Positions 7,698 to 15,941 of a stretch of DNA of 64,000 nt are shown here, piece after piece. Numbering within the stretch: the stretch's first letter is position 1; the number at the start of each line of letters is the position of its first letter. The notes beneath the pieces were generated by a model, which worked only from the letters and a program-made list of their open reading frames with translations, searched no databases and was not told the origin of the DNA. The DNA comes from Pseudoroseomonas cervicalis (GTDB lineage Bacteria > Pseudomonadota > Alphaproteobacteria > Acetobacterales > Acetobacteraceae). The translations under genes were made by a program, and so were the position numbers. The stretch lies in NCBI RefSeq assembly GCF_030818485.1, contig NZ_JAUTAJ010000002.1:62001-126000 (forward strand), written 5' to 3'.

Positions 7698-10348
7698 TTG
7701 CGTTCCGGCAACAGGCGGCGGAGGCAGGCGGGGTGCAGAGCATGGCCGGGCCGGAACTGGCCATCATCATCCCCGTCCATCGCCAGCCCGGCCTGCTGGC
7801 CGAGGCGCTGGAGGATGCGCTGGCGCAGCAGGGCGCCCCGCGCCATGCCATCGTCATCGTCGATGATGGCTGCCCGCTGCCGGAGACCGCCGAGACCGCG
7901 CTGGCCTATGCGCGGCGCCATCCCGGCCGCATCGTGCTGCTGCGCCGGCCGAATGGCGGGCTGCCGGCGGCGCGCAACAGCGGCATCGATTTCGTGCTGC
8001 GCGCCTGGCCGAATTGCCGCGCCCTGCTGATGCTGGATGCCGACAACCGGCTGCGCCCGCATTTCCTGGCGCGCGCCGCGGCGGCGCTGGATGCGGCTTC
8101 AGAGCGCATCGGCTGGGTCTATCCCGATCTCGACAGCTTCGGCCTGCCGCAGCACTACGCGCTGGATGGCGAATATTCCGCCTTCCTGCATCTGCACGAG
8201 AATTTCTGCGATGCCGGCAGCCTGATCGCCCGCCGCGTCTTCGAGCGCGGGCTGCGCTTCGATGAGCGGCTGCGCGAGGGCTTCGAGGATTGGGAATTCT
8301 GGATGCGCGCCGGCCGCGCCGGCTTCCGCGGCCAGCACCTGCCCGAGGCCGGCTTCCTCTACCGCAAGCGCCCCGAGAGCATGCTGGCGCATGCCGAGCG
8401 GGCGCGCGGCGCCATCCTCGGCGCGCTGCGGCTGGAGGCGCGCCAGGCCCTCTCCGCCCGCGCCCTGCAGCGCCTGGAGGCGGAGGAGCTGCCGCGCTTC
8501 GCCCTCACCGTCGCCGGGGAGGCCGAGGCGCGCCGCGTCACCGACCCGCTGCATCCGCGCCACGCGCCGGAGAGCCCGGAGGCGCTGCGCCGCCGTGCCC
8601 TGCGCGCCGCGCGCCGGCCGCAGGCCGAGAGCTTCCCGCCGGTCTGGGCCTTCGCCAGCCGCGCCGGGCTCGACCTGCTGGCGCGGCTGCGGCTGCTGCA
8701 CAATGTCTTCTGGCAGGCGCAGCGCCTGCTGATGCAGAGCCCGAAATCCGCCTTCGTGCTGGTCGAGCTGGCGCCCGCCGCCGCGGCCGCCGGCCCGGGC
8801 GCTGGCTTCGGCCTGCGCCTGCCGCCCTCCGCCCCGGCCAGCGCGGCGCGCGCGCAGCTGATCTTCGCGCGCAGCGAAAGGCTGCTGGCCGCCGCCCGCG
8901 ATGCGCGGCTGGACTGGGCGCAGCCGCTCTCCGGCGGCACCGCGCCGGAGGCGGTGACGCTGCGCGTCGAACTGCCCTGGCCGGTCGCCGAGGCCGAGCT
9001 GCTGCGCCCGCCCGGCGCGCAGGACGCGCTGGTGGCGGAGGTGGCGGCGCTGCGCGCCCTGGCCGCCACCCGCTCCCGCCTGCCCACCGAATGGCGGCGC
9101 GACTGGCGCGGCAGCCGGCTGCGCACGCCCGGGCTGCACCGCGCGCTGAACGGCGCCGGCGCCGTGCTGCCCTGGCTGCCGCCGCATCCCGGCCGGCAGA
9201 TCGGCTTCGTGCTGCCGGTCTATGCCTTTGGCGGCGTCGAGAAGGTGGTGCAGAACCAGGCCGAGGTGCTGCGCCGCCAGGGCTGGACGCCGCATCTGTT
9301 CCTGACCGGGGCGGAAAGCGCGGCGCTGCCCGCCAGCCAGTCCGGCGCCTTCGAGACGGTGCAGTTCTTCCCGCTGCCGGCGGCCGAGCGCGCCGACCGC
9401 GCGCAGCGCTATTTCGCCGCCCGCCTGCCGGAACAGGCGGATGCCACCGCCGCGGCCGATGCGCTGGGGCTGCTGGCGGCGATGGATGTCGTGGTCAACA
9501 CCCATGCGCTGGCGGCGCATCCGCTGATGGGCCAGCTGCGCCGCCAGGGTGTCCGCAGCTGGCTCGGCCTGCATCTGCTGGACAATGGCCCGCGCGGCGA
9601 GCCGGTGGGCAACCCGCTCACCGCCCTGGCCTATGAGGCCGGCTATGACGGCATCCTGGTGATCTCCCGGCAATTGCGCGACTGGTGCCACGCCCAGGGC
9701 GTGCCGGCGGACAAGCTGGTGGTGCTGCCCAATGCCGCCTCCTACCCCGCCGACCCGAAGCGGGTGGCCGCGGCGCTGGCGGCGCGGCAGGCGCGCGACC
9801 CGGCGGCGCCGCTGAAGGTGCTGTTCCTCGGCCGGCTGGACCACCAGAAGGGCCCGGACCGGCTGCGCGAGATCATGCTGGCGACACGCGGCGCGGCGCT
9901 GCAATGGCGCGTCGTCGGCCAGCCGGTGCTGGATGCGGCGCCGCCCGATTTCAGCGGCACCGGCGTGCTGCCCGAGCCGCCGGCGGCGACCCCCGCCGCG
10001 CTCGACGCGCTCTATGCCTGGGCGGATGTCGTCATCCTGCCCTCGCGCTTCGAGGGCGCGCCGCTGACCATCCCGGAGGCGCAGCGCTTCGGCTGCGTCG
10101 TGCTGGCGACCGACACCGGCGCGGTGGCCGAGATGCTGCGCGACGGGGTGGACGGGCTGCTGGTGCCGGCGGCGGAGGAGCAGGTGGTGGCGGAATGCGC
10201 GGCGCGGCTGCGCGCCCTGGCCGCCGACCCGGCGCGCTGCCGGGCGATCGCCGCCGCGGCCGCGGCGCGCGCGGCGGAGACGAGTTGGGAGACGAACATG
10301 GCAGGCTGGATGCGCATCCTGGGCGCCGGGGCGGGGCTCGCGGCATGA
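7694..10348 (+). CDS. Two-domain GT2-GT4 glycosyltransferase fusion
   Basis: 884 residues with two enzyme domains of opposite stereochemistry. Residues ~20-250 are an inverting GT2 (GT-A) domain: AIIIPVHRQPGLLAEAL, VIVDDGCPLPE, RNSGIDF, the metal-binding DAD at 115-117 and EGFEDWEFWMR as the catalytic ED-type motif. Residues ~500-880 are a retaining GT4 domain: GFVLPVYAFGGVEKVVQNQA, VLFLGRLDHQKGPDRL and ILPSRFEGAPLTIPEA. The ~250 residues between them are Ala/Arg-rich and unassigned. The architecture suggests that two consecutive sugars are added by one polypeptide. Start and stop overlap both neighbours by 4 nt (ATGA), marking a tightly coupled operon 6288-12963. Confidence 0.88.
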   Translation: MIAFRQQAAEAGGVQSMAGPELAIIIPVHRQPGLLAEALEDALAQQGAPRHAIVIVDDGCPLPETAETALAYARRHPGRIVLLRRPNGGLPAARNSGIDFVLRAWPNCRALLMLDADNRLRPHFLARAAAALDAASERIGWVYPDLDSFGLPQHYALDGEYSAFLHLHENFCDAGSLIARRVFERGLRFDERLREGFEDWEFWMRAGRAGFRGQHLPEAGFLYRKRPESMLAHAERARGAILGALRLEARQALSARALQRLEAEELPRFALTVAGEAEARRVTDPLHPRHAPESPEALRRRALRAARRPQAESFPPVWAFASRAGLDLLARLRLLHNVFWQAQRLLMQSPKSAFVLVELAPAAAAAGPGAGFGLRLPPSAPASAARAQLIFARSERLLAAARDARLDWAQPLSGGTAPEAVTLRVELPWPVAEAELLRPPGAQDALVAEVAALRALAATRSRLPTEWRRDWRGSRLRTPGLHRALNGAGAVLPWLPPHPGRQIGFVLPVYAFGGVEKVVQNQAEVLRRQGWTPHLFLTGAESAALPASQSGAFETVQFFPLPAAERADRAQRYFAARLPEQADATAAADALGLLAAMDVVVNTHALAAHPLMGQLRRQGVRSWLGLHLLDNGPRGEPVGNPLTALAYEAGYDGILVISRQLRDWCHAQGVPADKLVVLPNAASYPADPKRVAAALAARQARDPAAPLKVLFLGRLDHQKGPDRLREIMLATRGAALQWRVVGQPVLDAAPPDFSGTGVLPEPPAATPAALDALYAWADVVILPSRFEGAPLTIPEAQRFGCVVLATDTGAVAEMLRDGVDGLLVPAAEEQVVAECAARLRALAADPARCRAIAAAAAARAAETSWETNMAGWMRILGAGAGLAA

Positions 10349-12963
10349 GGACGGTGCAGATCCTGCCGGCCGATCTGGCGGCGCTGATGAGCGGCGGCCC
10401 GGCGCTGATCCTGGGCGAGGAGCTGGCCGGCGCCGAGCCGGCGGCGCCGGACGGGCTCGGCGCCTTCCTGGCCCGCCGCCTGCCGGGCGGCGATGTCTGG
10501 CTGCACCGCCCCGGCACCGCGCCCGACCCGGCCGCGCTGTCGCCGCTGCCCTGGCCGCCGGCCGACATCCTGGCCGTGGTGGAGAGCGACGCCGCCCGGC
10601 TGGAAGCCTGGCAGGGCTGGTGGGAGGAGGCCGGCCAGGCGCCGCCGCCGCGCATCCTGGCCGACAGCCTGACCGCCGCCCTGCCCGAGCTGATGGCGGC
10701 GCTGGCCCGCGCGCTGCTCGGCGTCAATGACCGCGCGGTGACGCTGCAGCGCAGCCTGGTGGCGCTGCGCCAGGACCATGAGGCGCTGCGCGAGGCGCAT
10801 GGCGCGCTGACCCGCCGCCTGGCGCATCAGCCCGAGGCGGCGCCGCGGCTGGTGCTGGCGACCGAGCCCGGGCCGCATCGCCTGGCCGCCGGCGGCGCGC
10901 CCTTCCGGCTGCGCCAGCGGCTCGGCGTCGCGCTGGACGGGCTGGCGCGGCTGGCGCTGCATGTCGCCGAGGCCGATCCGGAAGCGGTGGGCGAGGCGCT
11001 GCTGCGGCTGCGGCTGATCGGCGCCGAGAGCGGCCGGGTGCAGGGCGCCTGGACCCTGGCGCTGCGCGGCCTGGCGCCGGGCTGGCTGGTGCTCGACCTG
11101 CCGACGCCGCTCGGCGCGCTGGGCGAGGGCGCGGTGCTGGAGCTGCAGGCCGAGGCCGCGCCCGCCGGCGGCTTCGCCCTGTCCCTGGATGCCGGCTGGA
11201 CCGAGGACAGCGCCGCGCTGCAGGCCGAGGGCGCCGCCGCGCCGGGTGAGCATGCCCTGGCGCTGCGGCTCTGGACCGGCGAGCCGGGCAGCCGCTTCCT
11301 GGCGCCGGCGCATTGGCGCTGGGACGCGCCCGGCCTGGCCCTGCCGGAGGCCGGCGTGCCGCATGCCGTGCCGGAATCCAGCTGGGCCGCCGCCCGGGCG
11401 CTTTCGGGCGAGGCCAGCCTGATCGGGCTGGGCGAGGAGATGCCGCGCGCCCTGCTGCGCGCCGGCGGCAGCGGCCCGGCGCTGCTGCACCTGCCCTATC
11501 TGCATGGCGCGGGGCTCGACCTGCTGCGGCTCGGCGCGGTGCTGCGCCAGGGCAGTGCGGCGGACCTGCGGCTCGGCCTCTGGCTGCTGCCGCTGGACCG
11601 GCGGCTGGAGCAGGCTTCCGACCTGGCGCCGCGCGCCGATGGCGGCAGCTGGAGCGGCTGGCTCGGCTTCAACCCGGACGGCACGCTGGAGGCGGCGCTG
11701 CCGCTGCCGCTGGCGCTCGGCCTGCGCTTCCAGCTGGTGCTGGCGCTGGCCGGCCCGGATGGCGCCGCGGCGCCCGCCGGCAGCGCGGTCGAGCTGACGC
11801 GGCTGGCGCTGCAGACCGCCGAGGGCGCGGCGCCGCTGCTGGAGCGCGCGGCGGTGGACCTGCCGCAGGCGCTGCCGCCCATCGCCCCCCTGCCCGTGGC
11901 AGCCCTGCCCGAGGCCGGACCCGGACCCGCCGCCGCGCCGGCACCGGCTGCCGCCCCGGAGGCGGCGGCCGCCGAGGCCACGGCCCCGCTGCCCGCCACC
12001 ACCCTGCAGCCCGTGGCGACGCTGGAGGCGGTGATGCTGAACCAGTACCGCCCGCCGCCGCCGCAGGATGCGCAGGGCTACCGGCATCTCGACATGACCA
12101 TCATGAGCCTGGGCGTCGGCGAGACGCGCTGGCCCGGGGTGCGCTTCAAGCTCTCGCTGTCCGGCGAGCAGCCGCGGCTGGAATTCCGCCAGGCGCAGGG
12201 CCATCCGGAGGCGTTCAGCCGCTGGCTGGGCCAGGGCGAGGACAAGTTCGGCCCCTTCCTGCGCCTCGGCCTGGCCGAGCTGCCGGCGCAGCTGGCGCGC
12301 GAGGATGCCGAGCCGCGCGACACGCTGCTGCTGCGCACCCTGCTGCGCCTGCTGCCCGGGGCCACCGCCAATGCCGCCCGCGCCGCCGGGCTGCTGCCCG
12401 AGGAGATGGGCCAGTGGCTGGAGGCCGCGCGCCTGCTGGCGGCGCAGGCCAGCCTCGGCGAGCCCGGCGCCGACGCCCCCGGCGCGCCGCCCGAGGAGGC
12501 GGAGAAGCTGCTGCTGAACCAGCATTATGCCGGGACCGGCGATTACCGGCATCTCGACATCACCGTGCTGAACCTGCGCGGCGACCCGGCGGAGGGCATG
12601 GAGGGCGAGGCGGCCTGGCCGATGGTGCGGCTGAAGCTCGGCCGCACCAGCCGCAGCGAGAGCATCGAGTTCCGCCAGAGCCAGGGCTGGCCGCAGGCCT
12701 TCGAGGAATGGACCGAGACCGGCTTCGACCGCTTCGGCCCCTTCATCCGGCTGACGGCGGAGAACCTCGCCAGCTATCGCGAGGCGCTGGCGGCGCCGCG
12801 CGACCGGGCGCTGCTGGCGGTGCTGCTGCAGCGCCTGCCGGGGCTGACCCGCGCCGCCGCGGCCGAGGCCGGGCTGGACGAGGCGGCGCAGGCGGACTGG
12901 GCGGCGGCGGCGGAGCGCCTGGCGGTGGCCCTGGCCGGCACGGCGGCGCCGGCCGCCGGCTGA
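10345..12963 (+). CDS. Large glycan-locus protein of unknown function with a duplicated C-terminal module
   Basis: 872 residues, starting inside the stop of the GT2-GT4 gene (ATGA). There is no signal peptide and no clear membrane segment. Residues 1-170 include a helical stretch (ITLQRSLVALRQDHEALREAHGAL type heptads) that may form a short coiled coil. Residues ~170-530 are predicted beta-rich by eye. After a Pro/Ala linker (~510-560) come two copies of a ~140-residue module, at about 563-705 and 721-865. Both contain a YRHLD(M/I)T core, W-P-x-V-R-x-K-L, EFRQ-x-QG-x-P, and FGPF-x-RL. I do not recognise a characterised family. Context says it works with the coupled glycosyltransferases, perhaps as an assembly or length-control factor, but no function can be assigned. 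Confidence 0.8.
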   Translation: MRTVQILPADLAALMSGGPALILGEELAGAEPAAPDGLGAFLARRLPGGDVWLHRPGTAPDPAALSPLPWPPADILAVVESDAARLEAWQGWWEEAGQAPPPRILADSLTAALPELMAALARALLGVNDRAVTLQRSLVALRQDHEALREAHGALTRRLAHQPEAAPRLVLATEPGPHRLAAGGAPFRLRQRLGVALDGLARLALHVAEADPEAVGEALLRLRLIGAESGRVQGAWTLALRGLAPGWLVLDLPTPLGALGEGAVLELQAEAAPAGGFALSLDAGWTEDSAALQAEGAAAPGEHALALRLWTGEPGSRFLAPAHWRWDAPGLALPEAGVPHAVPESSWAAARALSGEASLIGLGEEMPRALLRAGGSGPALLHLPYLHGAGLDLLRLGAVLRQGSAADLRLGLWLLPLDRRLEQASDLAPRADGGSWSGWLGFNPDGTLEAALPLPLALGLRFQLVLALAGPDGAAAPAGSAVELTRLALQTAEGAAPLLERAAVDLPQALPPIAPLPVAALPEAGPGPAAAPAPAAAPEAAAAEATAPLPATTLQPVATLEAVMLNQYRPPPPQDAQGYRHLDMTIMSLGVGETRWPGVRFKLSLSGEQPRLEFRQAQGHPEAFSRWLGQGEDKFGPFLRLGLAELPAQLAREDAEPRDTLLLRTLLRLLPGATANAARAAGLLPEEMGQWLEAARLLAAQASLGEPGADAPGAPPEEAEKLLLNQHYAGTGDYRHLDITVLNLRGDPAEGMEGEAAWPMVRLKLGRTSRSESIEFRQSQGWPQAFEEWTETGFDRFGPFIRLTAENLASYREALAAPRDRALLAVLLQRLPGLTRAAAAEAGLDEAAQADWAAAAERLAVALAGTAAPAAG
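12031..12942 (+). repeat. In-gene tandem duplication of a ~145-codon module
   Basis: Copy A spans about 12031-12459 and copy B about 12505-12942. Matching anchors are VMLNQY / LLLNQH at the start, GYRHLDMTIM / DYRHLDITVL, WPGVRFKL / WPMVRLKL, LEFRQAQGHPEAF / IEFRQSQGWPQAF and DKFGPFLRL / DRFGPFIRL, followed by a Leu-rich helical tail. The DNA has diverged clearly, so this is an old duplication kept by selection at the protein level. Confidence 0.75.
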
Positions 12964-12996
12964 GCGGGGCGGGCGCGGCCGGCGGACCATGCCGGC

Positions 12997-13827
12997 TCAG
13001 CGGGCGGGGATGAAGAAGGCCTGCATGCCCTCGGCCGGCACCCGGTTGTTCGGCCCGATGCGGCAGCGCGTGTCGAGGAAGAGCAGCCGGTCGGGGCCGA
13101 TCGCCTGGTCGGCGATGGTCATCACCCCGCTCAGCTCCTCCTCCTGCCCGCGATGCGAGCCGGGCAGGATGTCGAGCTGGCCGGGGCTGCGGCTCCACAG
13201 CGCCACCACCAGCCCGGCCTCGCCGCCGCGCAGCGCGCCGAGCCCGGCCAGATCCTCCGGCGCCGCCACATGCTCCTGCTCGATCGGGCCCTCCTGCAGC
13301 GTCACCAGCTGCAGCAGGTCGGCCGCCATCTGCACCACCTCCTTCAGCCGCGGCGGCGCATGGCCCTGCCCGCTGCCCGGCTCGACCAGCGAGCGGTCAT
13401 AGACGCCAAATTGCGGCAGGTGGCGCGCCAGGTCGTAATCCGCGTCGCTCAGCCAGCCGCGGGCGCGCAGCCAGCGCATCAGCGCGAGCGGCTCGGACAG
13501 GCCCGGCCCCGCCGCGGCCTCCTGCGCCGCGCCGTCGGTGACGCGGCTCTGCCGCTGCAGCAGCACGGCGTCGCTGCCCTCGAGGCGGATGACAATGCGC
13601 CCGGCATCGCGCCGGTGCCGCAGCGTCACCCAGAAGGAGAAGCCGAGATAGCCATCGCCCAGCCCGGCCGCGGCCAGGTCGGGGCGGTACAGCTCGGCCT
13701 CGCCCGCGCCCACGCATTCCTCATCGACAAAGGCCAGCACCTTGCTGCCACGGAAATTCTCCGCCGGTGCGTAGATCCATCCGCTGATCTTGTTGCCGAT
13801 CACGCTTTCGATCGCGCCTCTGACCAT
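12997..13827 (-). CDS. Protein of unknown function in the glycan cluster, beta-sandwich-like N-terminus
   Basis: 276 residues. The N-terminal ~90 residues (IGNKISGWIYAPAENF, VLAFVDEECVGAG, ELYRPDLAAAGLGDGYLGFSFWV) match a pattern I associate with accessory domains attached to glycosyltransferases and sulfotransferases of capsule loci: a Trp-containing strand, RPDL, then G-x-G-x-x-GF. The C-terminal ~170 residues contain LDILPGSHRGQEEEL and end in a region with an RIGPNNRVP segment, reminiscent of dioxygenase-like or cupin sugar-binding sheets, but I cannot assign them. It is convergent with the 10345 gene and divergent from 14023. No signal peptide, so likely cytosolic. Confidence 0.65.
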   Translation of the reverse strand: MVRGAIESVIGNKISGWIYAPAENFRGSKVLAFVDEECVGAGEAELYRPDLAAAGLGDGYLGFSFWVTLRHRRDAGRIVIRLEGSDAVLLQRQSRVTDGAAQEAAAGPGLSEPLALMRWLRARGWLSDADYDLARHLPQFGVYDRSLVEPGSGQGHAPPRLKEVVQMAADLLQLVTLQEGPIEQEHVAAPEDLAGLGALRGGEAGLVVALWSRSPGQLDILPGSHRGQEEELSGVMTIADQAIGPDRLLFLDTRCRIGPNNRVPAEGMQAFFIPAR

Positions 13828-13883
13828 CAGCTGCTGCTCCCTGTGGGTCGGCAGAAGGGTGATGCGGCGAGCCTATCTCGCAG

Positions 13884-13897
13884 TTGCGAAATCGCAA
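13884..13897. promoter_or_regulatory. Dyad in an AT-rich divergent promoter region
   Basis: TTGCGA-aa-TCGCAA is a perfect 6-bp inverted repeat with a 2-bp spacer. It lies in the AT-rich stretch 13868-13932, between the divergent genes starting at 13827 (-) and 14023 (+). Position and symmetry suggest a repressor or activator site; no regulator can be named. Confidence 0.35.
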
Positions 13898-14022
13898 AGA
13901 TTTCTGTTAAGAAGACCGAAATATTTAATTGGCAGCCGCGCCCGGCCGCCAGGGGGCGCCAATTGCCGCCCGGCGGGGCTGTGGTATCGTGCGGCTCCTC
14001 CACGCCTGACGGGAGCCTGCCC

Positions 14023-14778
14023 TTGGCCGCTGACAATCCCCCCTCCTCGGAGCTCGACCTGGCCAGCCTGAAGCGGGCCGATTCCCTGGTCTCCGAGGCC
14101 GGGCTGCGGATGCGGGCGGAGCCGATGCTGGCCCGGCTGCAGCCGATGCTGGCGCGGCTGGACCCGGCGCTGCAGGCCCTCGGCCGCGAGCTGGTGCAGG
14201 AGATCGCGCGCATCGGCGTCACCACCGAGACGCTGCGCCAGGAGCTGGCGGCGACGAAGCGCAGCCGCGAGGACTGGGTGCGGCTGGACCCGCTGCGCTA
14301 CATTCCGGCCTCGCGCCGCGCCGCCGCGCCGCCGCCGCCGCCGCGCGTGGTGCTGACCCCGCGCGACGACCATTTCGCCGGCGCCGGCTGGCACGGGGCG
14401 GAGACCGATGGCAGCCGCGAATGGCGCTGGAGCGGCCGCAATGGCGAGACCTGCACCCTGCTGCTGCCCAGTCTCGGCGCCGGCCGGCTGCGGCTGACGC
14501 TGCAGATGGTGATGCCCTTCGGCGCGCGCTGGGCGCCGGAACGCTCGACCCTGGTGCTGAACGCGCAGCCGGTCGCGCTGCGCCTGCTGACGCCGCCCGA
14601 CAGCACCCAGCCGCTGCTGCAGGGCGAGATCGAGGTGGAGGATGATGCCGGGCTCGGCCCGCTCTCCCTGGTGCTGGTGGCGCCGCGCCACACCGCCCCC
14701 TCGGGCGGCGACACGCGGGCGCTGGGGCCGGGGCTGGTGCGGCTGGAGATCGAGCGCGTCGACGCCCTCACCGCCTGA
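14023..14778 (+). CDS. Hypothetical glycan-locus protein, helical N-terminus and beta-rich C-terminus
   Basis: 251 residues from a TTG with an ACGGGAG ribosome site eight bases upstream; no ATG fits better. Residues ~10-90 are charged and helical with heptad spacing (LKRADSLVSEAG, LARLQPMLARLDPALQALG, RELVQEIARIG), compatible with a coiled coil. A poly-Pro linker follows. Residues ~110-250 look like a beta-sandwich (DDHFAGAGWHGAET, EWRWSGRNGETCTLLLP, RLRLTLQMVMPFG), similar in style to carbohydrate-associated domains. Part of the pattern (Leu-rich, W-x-G-x-x-G) recalls the middle of the 10345 protein, but the link is weak. Function unknown. Confidence 0.65.
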   Translation: MAADNPPSSELDLASLKRADSLVSEAGLRMRAEPMLARLQPMLARLDPALQALGRELVQEIARIGVTTETLRQELAATKRSREDWVRLDPLRYIPASRRAAAPPPPPRVVLTPRDDHFAGAGWHGAETDGSREWRWSGRNGETCTLLLPSLGAGRLRLTLQMVMPFGARWAPERSTLVLNAQPVALRLLTPPDSTQPLLQGEIEVEDDAGLGPLSLVLVAPRHTAPSGGDTRALGPGLVRLEIERVDALTA

Positions 14779-14791
14779 GGGCCAGCACGGG

Positions 14792-14829
14792 CAGGCCGGC
14801 GCGGCTCAGCGCCGCGCCGCGCCGGCCTG
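14792..14829. terminator. 14-bp perfect inverted repeat at a convergent junction
   Basis: Arms at 14792-14805 (CAGGCCGGCGCGGC) and 14816-14829 (GCCGCGCCGGCCTG) are perfectly complementary with a 10-nt loop. It lies just past the stop of the + gene and overlaps the last codons of the convergent - gene. No T-tract. Probably a bidirectional transcription stop, inferred from position. Confidence 0.5.
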
Positions 14830-15924
14830 GTAGAGCTGCACGACGAAATCGCTGCTCAGCTCGTTGAAGCCCCAGAAATTGCGCAGCGAGATGCGCAGGC
14901 TGTTGGGCGGCAGCGCCATGCGCAACCCGTCCTTCGCCGTCACCGCCAGGCGCGGCGCCAGCGCGTCGCGCCAGAAATCCGCGCTGAGCACACCGTCCAC
15001 GATGCTGAGATGCTGCCCCTCCCGCGCCGCCTGGCGCGAACCGGCCAGGTCGAAGGGCGAGCGGTGCAGGAAGATGGCGCGCTTGCCGAAATAGGGCGCC
15101 TCCACCAGCAGGGAGGAGGAGATGCCCACCACCTCCTTCAGCTGGTCATGCGCCAGCAGCGCATAGGCATTGGCCTTCAGCATCTGCACGCGGCGGAACG
15201 GCACGCCGGAGGTGAACAGGCCGAAATCGCCGCTGTTGTAGGGGTGCGGCTTGAAGCCCAGCATGCGGTGCCGCAGCAGCAGCGCCTGCAGCTCCGGCGC
15301 GAAGCGGGTGAGGTCGAGCAGCTCGCCCTGCCGCACCAGGGAGCGGTCGACGCGGGTCTGGCCGACCAGCAGCGCCGGCGAATCCAGCCGCAGATCCGGG
15401 GTGAACTTCACCGCCGTCGCCGCCAGCAGATCGGCCCAGCCATAGAAGCCGTCCGGATCGCTGTGATGGCCGAGCAGGGCTGCGAAGATCTCGGGATCGT
15501 TGGTCTGCGCGCCGAAGAACACGTCCGGCAGGAAGCGCACCGGATGGATGTTGAGATCGACGAAGGCGATGCCGAGATGCGACAGCGCCGCCTTGCACCA
15601 TTCGGCCAGCTCGAAGCCCACCACCAGGGCCTGGCCGAAGCGCGCCTCCAGCGCCTCCAGCACCTCGGGCGGCACGGTCTCGGCGTTGAAGAACTCGGCC
15701 CAGCCGGCAGCGCTGTATTCGGCGCCGAAGGCCTCGTAGAAGGGCTCGGGCTGCACCCCCTCGCCCCAGACCATGCATTCCACCGGCAGGCCGGTCGCGC
15801 GCGCCAGATGGCCGCGGATCAGCCGGTACAGCCAGCGGATATTCTCGGTCTGCGAGCTGCGGAAGCCGCGATCGGTCGGGCGCAGGAAATCGCCGGTGAC
15901 GATGATGTGCTCGACCGGGCGCAT
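14806..15924 (-). CDS. Putative capsule/glycan biosynthesis protein, family not recognised
   Basis: 372 residues from the ATG at 15924, which has GGTGGAG six bases upstream; TTG 15939 is a less likely alternative. It opens with HIIVTGDFLRPTDRGFRSSQ, has a TENIRWLYRLIRGHL segment typical of cytosolic glycan enzymes, and later LGFKPHPYNSGDF and VVGISSSLLVEAPYFGKRAIFL. The KPHP...SSS-E-P-GK arrangement resembles the donor half of capsule transferases (KpsC/KpsS-like, CDP-glycerol or Kdo transferases), where the His and Ser-rich loop bind the nucleotide sugar. A GT-B-like transferase is plausible but inferred. It follows a GT4 gene on the same strand by 17 bp, so they are likely co-transcribed. 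Confidence 0.6.
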   Translation of the reverse strand: MRPVEHIIVTGDFLRPTDRGFRSSQTENIRWLYRLIRGHLARATGLPVECMVWGEGVQPEPFYEAFGAEYSAAGWAEFFNAETVPPEVLEALEARFGQALVVGFELAEWCKAALSHLGIAFVDLNIHPVRFLPDVFFGAQTNDPEIFAALLGHHSDPDGFYGWADLLAATAVKFTPDLRLDSPALLVGQTRVDRSLVRQGELLDLTRFAPELQALLLRHRMLGFKPHPYNSGDFGLFTSGVPFRRVQMLKANAYALLAHDQLKEVVGISSSLLVEAPYFGKRAIFLHRSPFDLAGSRQAAREGQHLSIVDGVLSADFWRDALAPRLAVTAKDGLRMALPPNSLRISLRNFWGFNELSSDFVVQLYQAGAARR

Positions 15925-15941
15925 GGCGGCTCCACCCAATT

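Noticed and set aside
13868..13932. A small RNA gene in the AT-rich spacer
   Set aside because: No terminator or stable fold was seen; the base composition is explained by back-to-back promoters.
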